A DNA stretch of 50,879 nt from Terriglobia bacterium (lineage in GTDB: Bacteria > Acidobacteriota > Terriglobia > Terriglobales > Acidobacteriaceae): NCBI GenBank assembly GCA_020073645.1, contig JAIQET010000042.1, positions 1-50,879 of the forward strand. Direction: 5' to 3'. This document shows positions 35,650-42,922 of this stretch, in pieces (positions within the stretch are counted from its first letter, which is position 1; each line of letters begins with the position of its first letter). Under the pieces are notes generated by a model. It did no database searches. It was not told the origin of the DNA and was given only the letters and a program-made list of their open reading frames with translations. The position numbers were made by a program, and so were the translations under genes.

Positions 35650-37476
35650 TCACCGTCCTTCCACTTGGACTTCGGCTTGCGTGCTTGGCCCCAGGGTGCG
35701 GGTCTCTGCCAGTATGTGTGTGCCGGCCAATCCGGCGACCGCTCGCGTCAGGTATTCGTAAGAAGTAATGACTGCTTCCTTCCCGCCCTGGCGCAGGAAC
35801 CGCAACACCGACTCTACCTTGGGACCCATGTTTCCCGGCGGGAAGTGGCCGGCTTTGGCGTACCCTTCCAACTCCGCTGCGGTCACATAGGTGAGCGGCC
35901 GCTGCGCTGGCTTCTTGTAGTCCAGATACACGAAATCGGTATCGGTCGAAATGGCAAACAGGTCCACGCCCAGGCTCGCCGCCAACAAAGCCGAAGCGCG
36001 GTCCTTGTCGATCACCGCCTCCACGCCTTGCAGCACGCCGTTAGACCGGATCACCGGAATGCCCCCGCCACCACACGCGATGACCAGTACACCATCCTCG
36101 ACCAGGTCGCGGATGACCTCAAGTTCGACGATTTCGATGGGGTCCGGTGACGGCACGATCCGCCGGTAGCCGCGCGCTGCGTCCTCCACAATCTGCCATC
36201 CGAACAGGCGCCTGCGCTCCTCGGCGTCGGCCCGCGAGTAGAACGGGCCAATGGGCTTGCTGGGATGTTGCATCGCCGGGTCGTCAGCAGACACGACGCA
36301 TTGTGTCAGCACCGTCACCACCGGCACGTGCAAGCCTGCTCGTGACAACTCGTTGACCAACGATTGTTGCAGCAGGTATCCGATTTCGCCCTGGGTCGAA
36401 GCATCGCAGACATCCAGTGGGTGACCGGGAACCTGGCTCGCCGCCCGTTCCGACCGAAGCAGCGCCGCTCCGACCTGGGGCCCATTCCCGTGGGTGATGA
36501 CCAGACGATAGCCGGCGCGAATGAGGCCGACCATCTCCGCCGATGTCCGTCGCGCGTTCGCCAGCTGCTCCGCGACAGTCCCCTTCTCGCCCGCATGCAG
36601 CCGGTTCTCCGCTTCCTGGAATACCGCCGAGCGTGGGGAATCGATCACGTCATCGGTCACTTCGTCTCCTCGGTGCGCGGGCAGGCAGTGCAGGAAAGTG
36701 GCATCGCGCTTGGCCAGGGCAAACAACTTGGCGTTCACCTGGTAGGGCAGAAATATCTGGCGCCGTGCTTCTGCCTCAGCTTCCTGACCCATGCTGGCCC
36801 ACACATCGGTGTAAATCACATCCGCGCCCGAAGCGGCTTGGACCGGATCATGGGTGAGGGTGCACGTCCCGCCCGTCTCTCTGCCTCTTTCCCGGGCCCA
36901 CTCCACCGCGTCCGCTTTCGGCTCGTACCCGGGCGGAGTTGCTACCCAGACATCCGCGCCCAGCTGCGCTCCGGCAAACATCAGCGAGTGCGCGACATTG
37001 TTCCCATCGCCAATAAACGCCACCTTCAAACCTGCAACCTTCCCCTTGATCTCCCACATGGTGAGGTAGTCCGCCATGGCCTGGCAGGGATGGCTGTAGT
37101 CGGTGAGTCCGTTGATGATGGGAATTGCGGCATGGACCGCCATGTCCTCCACGATGCCATGGGCAAAGGTGCGGATCATGATGCCTTGCACCATGCGCTC
37201 CAGGTTCTTGGCCACGTCGTAGACGGACTCGCGCTTGCCTAGGTTGATCTCCGCCGGCGAAAGGTACAGCGAGAAGCCCCCAAGCTGGTGAATGCCCACA
37301 TCAAAACTTACCCGTGTCCGCAGCGACGGTTTCTCAAAGATCAGGGCCAGGGTCTTGCCCTTCAGCGATTCGCTGTAGGCGGAGGGGTTGGCCTTGATCT
37401 GCCGCGCCAGGGCCAGCAGGTAACGGATCTCCAGCGGCGCAAAGTCTTTGATCGAAAGAAAGTCCTTGGGGATCAT
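35650..37476 (-). CDS. ornithine carbamoyltransferase::carbamate kinase fusion lacking the kinase GGNA loop
   Basis: 608 residues in one frame. Residues 1-295 are ornithine carbamoyltransferase: SLRTR 51-55, HPCQ 129-132, HCLPA 263-267, ending at AENRLHA where the family normally has about ten more residues. At residue 296 the sequence changes to GEKGTVAEQLANARRTS, which is carbamate kinase from about its residue 18. HGNGPQVG (329-336), IDKD (489-492) and MGPK (550-553) are kept. The first kinase strand with the phosphate/carbamate loop ALGGNA is missing. This could be a deletion that fused two adjacent genes, an assembly error, or a functional fusion. Its start overlaps the GTPase stop (ATGA). 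Confidence 0.9.
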   Translation of the reverse strand: MIPKDFLSIKDFAPLEIRYLLALARQIKANPSAYSESLKGKTLALIFEKPSLRTRVSFDVGIHQLGGFSLYLSPAEINLGKRESVYDVAKNLERMVQGIMIRTFAHGIVEDMAVHAAIPIINGLTDYSHPCQAMADYLTMWEIKGKVAGLKVAFIGDGNNVAHSLMFAGAQLGADVWVATPPGYEPKADAVEWARERGRETGGTCTLTHDPVQAASGADVIYTDVWASMGQEAEAEARRQIFLPYQVNAKLFALAKRDATFLHCLPAHRGDEVTDDVIDSPRSAVFQEAENRLHAGEKGTVAEQLANARRTSAEMVGLIRAGYRLVITHGNGPQVGAALLRSERAASQVPGHPLDVCDASTQGEIGYLLQQSLVNELSRAGLHVPVVTVLTQCVVSADDPAMQHPSKPIGPFYSRADAEERRRLFGWQIVEDAARGYRRIVPSPDPIEIVELEVIRDLVEDGVLVIACGGGGIPVIRSNGVLQGVEAVIDKDRASALLAASLGVDLFAISTDTDFVYLDYKKPAQRPLTYVTAAELEGYAKAGHFPPGNMGPKVESVLRFLRQGGKEAVITSYEYLTRAVAGLAGTHILAETRTLGPSTQAEVQVEGR

Positions 37477-38816
37477 TTATGAGCTCCCGCGAGTACCGGT
37501 TCGAGCTTGCGGGGGAATTTCACCAGGACCTCGACCAGGCCGGGGCTGGTGAGTTCTTCCACTTCATAACTGACGCGCAAGCTGGGTTTGTCGAGTTGGA
37601 TGACGTGGGCCAGATCAATAGGAGTCGCGATCAACACCAGGTCGCAGGGCGTGCGGTTGATGGTCTCCTGCAGCTCATGACGCTGCATGGCGCTGTAGCC
37701 CATCGCAGGCAGCAAGCGGGTGAGGTGCGGAAAATGTTCGTATGTGCTGCGGATGGAACCCACCGCATACGGCCGCGGATCGACCAATTCCGCCGCCCCG
37801 CACTGCCGCGCCGCCACCACCCCGGCACCGTAGGGCATCTCGCCGTGGGTGAGTGTCGGACCATCTTCCACCACCAGTACGCGCTTGTTCTTGACCTGCT
37901 CGGGTGAGGCTACCGAAACCCGGCAAGCCATTTCCACGACGGTCGCCTGGGGATTGTTGAGCCGGATATTCTGGCGAACCGTTTCCACATCTCGCGGCGC
38001 TGCCGTGTCCACTTTGTTGATGACAACCACGTCGGCCCGGCGCAGGTTCACTTCACCGGGGAAATATCCCAACTCGTGCCCGGCGCGATGCGGGTCCGCT
38101 ACCACAATCTCGAGGTCGGAAGCATAGAAAGGCGTGTCGTTGTTCCCGCCGTCCCACAGAATGATGTCGGCTTCCTGTTCCGCCTGGCGCAGGATTTTTT
38201 CGTAGTCCACGCCCGCGTACACCACCGTGCCCTTGCGCAGGTGGGGTTCGTACTCTTCCCGCTCTTCAATCGTGCATTTATGCCGCTCGAGATCCTCGAT
38301 GGTGGCGAAGCGCTGCACTGCCTGCGCAGCCAGGTCCCCGTAAGGCATGGGGTGCCGGATGACCACCGGCTTCCAGCCCAGGTGGCGCAACTTGGAAGCG
38401 ACCAGACGCGAGACTGGGCTCTTGCCGCATCCCGTGCGTACCGCACAGATGGACACCACCGGCAGCGAAGACTTGATCTGAGTGTGCTCGGTTCCCAGGA
38501 ACCAGAAATCAGCGCCGGCGGCGACCGCGCGCGAAGCCAGGTGCATCAGGTTCGGGTGGGAGATGTCGCTGTAGGAGAACACCACTGCATCAATGTCATG
38601 TTCCGTAACCAGCTTCTCCAGATCCTTTTCCTCGAAAATGGGAATGCCCTCGGGATACAGCGGCCCCGCCAATTCCTTGGGATAGCGCCGGTTGGCAATA
38701 TCCGGGATCTGGGTGGCGGTGAAAGCCACAACCTGATATTCGGGCGTGTTGCGAAATACAACATTGAAGTTGTGGAAGTCCCTGCCTGCAGCGCCTAAGA
38801 TCAGTAACTTCTTCAT
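37473..38816 (-). CDS. GTPase related to cyclic 2,3-diphosphoglycerate synthetase
   Basis: From ATG 38816 (SD GGGGGA; a TTG 12 bases upstream is less likely) the protein has 447 residues. The N-terminal Rossmann-like part (KKLLILGAAGRDFHNFN) precedes a P-loop domain, GCGKS at 129-133, and VVVINKVDTAAPRD as NKxD motif. This is the family annotated as cyclic 2,3-diphosphoglycerate synthetase or CPGS-like GTPase, which I recall repeatedly beside carbamate kinase/OTC genes in anaerobes. It is the first gene of the arginine operon and overlaps the fusion gene. The true reaction in bacteria is uncertain. Confidence 0.85.
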   Translation of the reverse strand: MKKLLILGAAGRDFHNFNVVFRNTPEYQVVAFTATQIPDIANRRYPKELAGPLYPEGIPIFEEKDLEKLVTEHDIDAVVFSYSDISHPNLMHLASRAVAAGADFWFLGTEHTQIKSSLPVVSICAVRTGCGKSPVSRLVASKLRHLGWKPVVIRHPMPYGDLAAQAVQRFATIEDLERHKCTIEEREEYEPHLRKGTVVYAGVDYEKILRQAEQEADIILWDGGNNDTPFYASDLEIVVADPHRAGHELGYFPGEVNLRRADVVVINKVDTAAPRDVETVRQNIRLNNPQATVVEMACRVSVASPEQVKNKRVLVVEDGPTLTHGEMPYGAGVVAARQCGAAELVDPRPYAVGSIRSTYEHFPHLTRLLPAMGYSAMQRHELQETINRTPCDLVLIATPIDLAHVIQLDKPSLRVSYEVEELTSPGLVEVLVKFPRKLEPVLAGAHK

Positions 38817-38880
38817 GGCATCCCCCAATCAAGGATCTGGCTTTGACCCTCTATCTTCTCGTTTGCTGGCCATGTCCGGC

Positions 38881-38918
38881 TGTGCCGCTTATCACCACCG
38901 GATGTGACTTGAAGCACA
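38881..38918. promoter_or_regulatory. two CRP/FNR-like sites upstream of the arginine operon
   Basis: TGTGA-CTTGAA-GCACA (38903-38918) and TGTGC-CGCTTA-TCACC (38881-38896) each fit TGTGA-N6-TCACA with one and two arm mismatches. Their centres are 22 bp apart, two helical turns, and they lie 65-102 bases before the GTPase start codon on the minus strand. Confidence 0.45.
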
Positions 38919-38989
38919 CACCCGGATGGCTGGGAGTACAGCGCTCGGTGATGATCCATGTGGCGAAACAAGTCGCTCGCTGCAAGTTA

Positions 38990-39203
38990 GTCAGGGTTTC
39001 CTGAGATGGGAAAGCCGACGAGACATCGGCAGCAGTGACCAACCCTCGGCATTCGCCGCCGAGGTGAGCCGCTGGGACAGCAGCGCAAATTCAAAACTGG
39101 CGGGTCGTCAATCAGATCGCAGCAATTTCCCTGCTGGAGCTTTGGGCCACTGGCGTGCAACTGGAACCGCTTTCCCGCCGCCGCAAGACGGCGGACGTTT
39201 TTT
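38990..39203 (+). ncRNA. structured leader RNA with intrinsic terminator, upstream of two small Cys proteins
   Basis: Consecutive stems on the plus strand: TCAGG-gttt-CCTGA (38991-39004), GCCGA-cgagaca-TCGGC (39014-39030), CCTCGGC-attcgcc-GCCGAGG (39044-39064) and GCTG-gga-CAGC (39071-39081). About 95 bases later comes a terminator CCGCCG-caaga-CGGCGG followed by TTTTTT (39178-39203), 13 bases before the start codon at 39217. Such an order suggests transcription attenuation by a ligand-, protein- or translation-dependent switch. No known riboswitch consensus was recognised. Confidence 0.5.
39178..39203 (+). terminator. intrinsic terminator directly before the zinc-ribbon gene
   Basis: Six-pair GC stem with a five-base loop and a run of six T (39198-39203). 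It leaves only 13 bases, including the GGAG ribosome site, before the coding start, so it must be bypassed for expression from any upstream promoter. Confidence 0.7.
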
Positions 39204-39216
39204 CGACGGAGTGTCC

Positions 39217-39552
39217 ATGCTCCACAAATGCGCGAATCCTGCCTGTTCGAACGTCTTTCGCCGCCTGAGTGAGGGAAAACTGTTCCAGGTGGAGACCGAA
39301 TATCTGGAGCCGTCCAGCCCCGGAAAACCTGGCGCCCCCCGGAGCCCCAGGAGTGCCCGCAAGGTAGAACACTACTGGCTGTGCAATCAGTGCTCGTCCT
39401 TCCTCACTCTGACCTTTGAACGTGGACGGGGGATGATCACTGTCCCTTTGCCCGCCAACGGCGGCAGGAAGACGGTCGCTGCAGTGGAGCTGGGAGACAT
39501 ACAGCCGGCAACCGGGCCAGCGTATACCGCCGGGATTCGAAATCAGCGATAA
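39217..39552 (+). CDS. small zinc-ribbon-like hypothetical protein
   Basis: From ATG 39217 (CGGAG five bases before) it has 111 residues; upstream in-frame starts would translate the structured leader. Two Cys pairs, C5-x4-C10 (MLHKCANPACSNVFRRLSEG) and C56-x2-C59 (YWLCNQCSSF), suggest a four-Cys zinc site separated by a Pro/Ser-rich loop. The N-terminal CANPxCSNxFR pattern is one I recall from acidobacterial hypothetical proteins. Function unknown. It is 11 bases from the next gene, in the same operon. Confidence 0.72.
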   Translation: MLHKCANPACSNVFRRLSEGKLFQVETEYLEPSSPGKPGAPRSPRSARKVEHYWLCNQCSSFLTLTFERGRGMITVPLPANGGRKTVAAVELGDIQPATGPAYTAGIRNQR

Positions 39553-39563
39553 GAGGTGACAAT

Positions 39564-40058
39564 ATGGACGCCAGAGAAGTATGCGTGTGCGCGATCTGTG
39601 GGGAGGAAAAATCCGCCGGCGACCACTGGTTTCTCATCACCGAGAGTCGTTGGCAGGACAAGCTCAAAATCTTGCACTGGGATGATCGCTTAGCCGCACA
39701 AGCCGGCATTTTTCACGCCTGCAGTGCTGCCCACGTGCAGGAGACAGTTGTCCATTGGATGGCCACCGGGGGGCTCGACTATCCCTTCGCCGGGGTTCAT
39801 ACCACCGCGCGAAGACGACCCGGGCTGCACCACAGGATTCTGCTGGCCGAACCACCCGAGGTCGACACCAGGGGCGCCCGGCAGATCGGCGAATTGTCGG
39901 TCCACCGTGAGAGCATGCGGCGGGTGCTCAGCGAGAATCCTTATTCGCTCAGCACCATTCTTGAGGCGCTGCTCAGCGCGTTGCAACGGGAGACCAGCCC
40001 GGCCGAGCCCGGAAGGGAGTCGGAAGACGTCCCTTGTCCTGCCCTGCAGGAAGTCTGA
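39564..40058 (+). CDS. hypothetical Cys/His protein, partner of the zinc-ribbon gene
   Basis: 164 residues without a signal peptide or membrane helices. A second probable metal site: C9-A-I-C12 with H51-A-C53 and H57 (IFHACSAAHVQETVVHWM). The C-terminal part is helical (LSTILEALLSALQRE). SD AGAGGTG before ATG 39587-type codon context is normal (start 39564... ATG preceded by GAGGTGACAAT). I do not recognise the family. With the preceding gene it forms a compact two-gene unit behind a structured leader. Confidence 0.65.
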   Translation: MDAREVCVCAICGEEKSAGDHWFLITESRWQDKLKILHWDDRLAAQAGIFHACSAAHVQETVVHWMATGGLDYPFAGVHTTARRRPGLHHRILLAEPPEVDTRGARQIGELSVHRESMRRVLSENPYSLSTILEALLSALQRETSPAEPGRESEDVPCPALQEV

Positions 40059-40075
40059 CGCAGAAACAGTGTCCC

Positions 40076-41176
40076 TTAGGACGCCCCTGACTTCCTCCAG
40101 GTATCCCAGTCGTCGCGCACCGCCTTCGCCATGTCTTTAGCAGCGCCCGCGAGCCAGTTGCGCTTGAGTTTGTTCAGGTGCTTGCGCACGTCGCGGGCTT
40201 CCCCCTTGCTGGCGAGGTGAATGTTTGCCGTCTCCCATCCCATGGCAAAGAGCAACCGCAGCTCATCCCGATCGGTAGGCAGGTCGCTTAACTCAATACG
40301 GCAGCAGTGCGGCGAAAGCCGGCGTACGATCCAGCGCCCGCGCACCTGCACGTAGGGATCAGGAGCGCGTATCGCACGGCTGATGATCGCCGGGTACAGT
40401 ATCTCCTCCGGCCCCTGCGTCCCTCTGGCCCAGTAGACAGAAGACGGGACGATCGCCTTGGCTTCCCGCGCAATCCTGCCGCCGTGGCATTCTGCAATGG
40501 CTACCAGCCGCATGCGTCCCAAGCTGCCCAAGCCGGCGACCCGGCGGCATACCCGATAATCCAGTCCCCGCTCCGGCAGCAGATGCTCGAGCGCATCCCG
40601 GGCGCTGGCCGGAATCTCCCCCCGCATGGGCGTCAGCGAATCTATCTTCTTCCAGAAACGCACCGGATCGCGCAATTCGCCGGTGGCAATTTGACGCAGC
40701 CACTTGTTCTCTTCTTCCAGGACAAACGGCCGCCCGCCCCCGCCGAGCGACTCCCGATATCCGTCCAGAATCGCCATACAGGCATCCTTAGCCTTCAAAG
40801 CAAGGTGGCCGTCTTCGATGGCGAGCAGGGCGCTGGCTGCCAGCCGTACCAGGTCGTTGGTGTAGGGCAGCATGGCGGCTTCGTCGAAATCATTGACACC
40901 CCAAATCAAGCGGCCTTCCGCGTCCCGCCAGGTCCCAAAATTTTCGATGTGCAGATCGCCCACGGCCAGCACCTGGGGCGCTTTGGCCACGTCGCCACAG
41001 ACCTCCGGCCACACCTGCATCCAGCGATAAAACGTCGCTCGCAGGAAGGAAAACACGGCTTCCGCCATGTGCCGGTGTTTGAGACGCAGGTCTCGTCCCA
41101 CCGGCGAGGTGTGCGAGCCCAGCCAGGTCTCGAAGTTTCGGGTGGACTTAACGATGTTCACAGGCGGACCGAACAA
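40076..41176 (-). CDS. DUF2252 family protein
   Basis: A 366-residue cytoplasmic protein of the DUF2252 family, which has a distant kinase-like fold (phosphotransferase/APH-related). Family motifs are visible: GDLHIENFGTW (73-83) and NDFDEAAMLPY (95-105), corresponding to the HxDxxxxN-type and DxD-type catalytic regions of such kinases, then a long C-terminal helical part. Function is not established. It is convergent with the preceding pair (17 bases apart) and stands alone; its upstream side holds a hairpin repeat. Confidence 0.88.
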   Translation of the reverse strand: MFGPPVNIVKSTRNFETWLGSHTSPVGRDLRLKHRHMAEAVFSFLRATFYRWMQVWPEVCGDVAKAPQVLAVGDLHIENFGTWRDAEGRLIWGVNDFDEAAMLPYTNDLVRLAASALLAIEDGHLALKAKDACMAILDGYRESLGGGGRPFVLEEENKWLRQIATGELRDPVRFWKKIDSLTPMRGEIPASARDALEHLLPERGLDYRVCRRVAGLGSLGRMRLVAIAECHGGRIAREAKAIVPSSVYWARGTQGPEEILYPAIISRAIRAPDPYVQVRGRWIVRRLSPHCCRIELSDLPTDRDELRLLFAMGWETANIHLASKGEARDVRKHLNKLKRNWLAGAAKDMAKAVRDDWDTWRKSGAS

Positions 41177-41220
41177 TAGAGCCGGTCCGGCCCTGGTGTC
41201 AATCGCGGAGAGGAGTGGAA

Positions 41221-41285
41221 GTCAGGAGCAAGGAGTCGGGAGTCGGGTGTCTGCCTGAAGGCTGACTCCTGACTACCGATTCCCG
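41221..41285. repeat. GTCAGGAG/CTGACTCCTGAC inverted repeat
   Basis: GTCAGGAGCAAGGAGTCGGG (from 41221) is answered by CTGACTCCTGACTACCGATT (from 41262). It lies between the DUF2252 gene start and the ferredoxin stop and belongs to the word family of 20952-21023. Confidence 0.65.
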
Positions 41286-41291
41286 TTTTGG

Positions 41292-41546
41292 TCAGTGCGC
41301 GTAGTACGCCGCATTTTTCTCGGCGAACTCTTTCAATTCCTCCGGCAGATCGTCCACCGGGTGGATCGAATCCGAGGTGCAGACCGGCACGCACGCGCCG
41401 CAATCAATGCAGCCGACCGGATCGACATACAGCTGGGTGGCCTCTTCAAAGCCCGGCTCGTCTTTCTTGGGATGGATGCAATCGGTGGGGCAAACATCCA
41501 CACAGAGCACGTCTTTGATACAGGTCGAGGTGATTACATATGCCAT
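41292..41546 (-). CDS. 7Fe/8Fe-type ferredoxin
   Basis: From ATG at 41546 it has 84 residues (MAYVITSTC), the FdxA family start; an upstream in-frame extension lacks homology and runs through regulatory sequence. The first cluster region is C9-x5-C15-x3-C19-x3-C23 (usually C-x7-C), and the second is CIDCGACVPVC. The short first spacing and CTSDSI instead of CPVxAI are small departures from the norm. It is a low-potential electron carrier. Two CRP/FNR-type palindromes lie upstream (41610 and 41728). Confidence 0.92.
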   Translation of the reverse strand: MAYVITSTCIKDVLCVDVCPTDCIHPKKDEPGFEEATQLYVDPVGCIDCGACVPVCTSDSIHPVDDLPEELKEFAEKNAAYYAH

Positions 41547-41609
41547 GGGAGTCTCCGGACGAAATATTCTTTCCCTCTTCAGAGTACGCAGGACGAGTCG
41601 GGACGCGCG

Positions 41610-41623
41610 GTGATGTGCGTCAC
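41610..41623. promoter_or_regulatory. CRP/FNR-type palindrome, ferredoxin-proximal
   Basis: GTGA-TGTGCG-TCAC, a symmetric 14-mer, centred about 70 bases upstream of the ferredoxin start codon. Confidence 0.5.
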
Positions 41624-41727
41624 GGAGAGTTGGTGCGTAGGTCTCAGTCTCCATCATCGAATGCAAAGCCGCCGCGAACGAGTGGCGCCCGCTGGCAACC
41701 AACCCGCCCCGTTTTGTCACCCGGGTC

Positions 41728-41743
41728 TGTGACGACGGTCACA
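41728..41743. promoter_or_regulatory. perfect TGTGA-N6-TCACA palindrome
   Basis: TGTGACGACGGTCACA matches the CRP-family consensus arms at all ten positions. It lies midway in the 387-bp region between divergent ferredoxin (start 41546) and the RsbRD-like gene (start 41934), so it could serve either. Confidence 0.6.
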
Positions 41744-41808
41744 GCCAGCGACGCGCAACCAGCTAAGAATGTGGCACAAGCAAAACGGATGTCTTAACCC
41801 AGAAGATT

Positions 41809-41860
41809 GCCCGGCCCTCTTCGATACCCCACGAAGCCGCCCCCAGCGGCGGGGCCGGGC
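41809..41860. other. 9-bp inverted repeat with inner hairpin before the RsbRD-like gene
   Basis: GCCCGGCCC (41809-41817) and GGGCCGGGC (41852-41860) form perfect outer arms, and both arms are followed by TCTTC. An inner GCCGC/GCGGC stem is possible. It sits 74 bases before the downstream start codon and may structure the leader. Confidence 0.5.
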
Positions 41861-41933
41861 CCTCTTCCCCAGAACTGGGCGATGGCATCATCCATGACGC
41901 CCAACGAGTTTGGCAGGTTGCCTGAGAGGAGCT

Positions 41934-42608
41934 ATGTACGCTGCCAATCGTAAACCGGCGCGGAAATCTTCACCACTCTCCCCGCAGGCTCTCTATCGCG
42001 GTCTGTACATGCGCATCGCGAGAAAGCTCGGGGTTGATCCCTCGTACGTCAGCCGGGTGGCGCGCGGCCAAAGACATTCTGCAATCATAGGGAAGGCCTT
42101 GCACCGTGAGCTCGACCAGATCACCAGGAGACTCGGCGGAACAAGCTTCCCGGTGTCCGCCAGCCGGCCGGTTCCTCGCCGTCACCAAGGCCAGCGGCTC
42201 AGGCTGCTGGTGAAGGGCAACCGTGGCTGGATCCGCCGGGAGTGGCTGCGCCGCTGCGAAGCAGATCCGATTCTGCGGCGTTTCCCGCTATCCCCCCAAA
42301 AGCGCCTTTCCCCAATCTTGCGGCTGGTGGAAGAAGCCTTGAAGCTGAGCCAGTTCCCGGCCAGGGGAATCAAGACCTCCGCGCCCAGGGCCGCCGAACA
42401 GCACGGCCGGCTGCGGCACGCGCAGGGGTATTCCGTCAACGCGCTGGTAGAGGAGTACAACCTGGTGCGGAGCTGCATCACAGGTGTGGCGGAAAAGCAT
42501 TTCGAGCAAATGGATGACCACCTCCTGTTCCACGATCTCAGCCAGGTGGGCAAGGCCATCGACCTGCAAATGCAGAGTGCGTTGAGGCACTTTCTGCATC
42601 GCGCTTAG
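41934..42608 (+). CDS. putative regulator: HTH-like N-terminus with RsbRD-like sensor domain
   Basis: 224 residues from ATG 41934 with SD GAGAGGA five bases before. Residues about 20-55 (LYMRIARKLGVDPSYVSRVARG) look like a Cro/XRE-type helix-turn-helix. The C-terminal part, with AEQHGRLRHAQGYSVNALVE and EEYNLVRSCI, matches the RsbRD N-terminal/stressosome-type four-helix sensor domain in style. The combination suggests a one-component transcription factor or stress sensor. It is divergent from the ferredoxin, with CRP-type sites between. Both domain calls are by eye; the HTH is the less certain. Confidence 0.68.
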   Translation: MYAANRKPARKSSPLSPQALYRGLYMRIARKLGVDPSYVSRVARGQRHSAIIGKALHRELDQITRRLGGTSFPVSASRPVPRRHQGQRLRLLVKGNRGWIRREWLRRCEADPILRRFPLSPQKRLSPILRLVEEALKLSQFPARGIKTSAPRAAEQHGRLRHAQGYSVNALVEEYNLVRSCITGVAEKHFEQMDDHLLFHDLSQVGKAIDLQMQSALRHFLHRA

Positions 42609-42613
42609 AGGGC

Positions 42614-42743
42614 TGCGGAAAAACTCGGGATTCAGCCGCCGATTTGAAAGGGCGCGCCTTCAGGCGCGCCGTAACTTGTCAGCAGTCAATGCGGGCTTCA
42701 GCCCCTGAGGTTCGCGGTTGGGTGCGGAAAAGAGTTTTTCCGT
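42614..42743. repeat. MITE/REP-like element with GCGGAAAAACTC ends
   Basis: GCGGAAAAACTC (42615-42626) and GAGTTTTTCCGT (42732-42743) form near-perfect inverted ends. Inside are GGCGCGCC-ttca-GGCGCGCC (42651-42670) and GGGCT-tc-AGCCC (42693-42704). A second copy of the end word at 42725 makes a local CGGAAAA-gag-TTTTTCCG hairpin. It begins just after the RsbRD-like gene stop and fills most of the 42609-42922 gap. Confidence 0.75.
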
Positions 42744-42870
42744 AACCTGTTAGAGAGGGTGCGCACTCGCGGGAGGGCCGGGCCTCAGGAGTATCGCCAA
42801 GAACAACCACACACCCGCTGTGCAGATGCAAGGATTCGTAGGACTAATCATAGGCCCATAAAATGCACAA

Positions 42871-42898
42871 AGCCCGCACGGGAATTTCCCGGCGGGCT
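42871..42898 (-). terminator. intrinsic terminator of the small basic protein gene
   Basis: AGCCCGC..GGGAA/TTCCC..GCGGGCT is a near-perfect stem; on the minus strand it is followed by TTTGTGCATTTT. It starts 24 bases after the stop of the gene at 42923. Confidence 0.75.
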
Positions 42899-42922
42899 AA
42901 GTGATCCTGCAATATCAAATTA

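Noticed and set aside
38926..39216. Longer version of the zinc-ribbon protein starting near 38926
   Set aside because: The added ~97 residues are low-complexity and run through the structured leader and terminator; the family-like sequence starts at MLHKC (39217).
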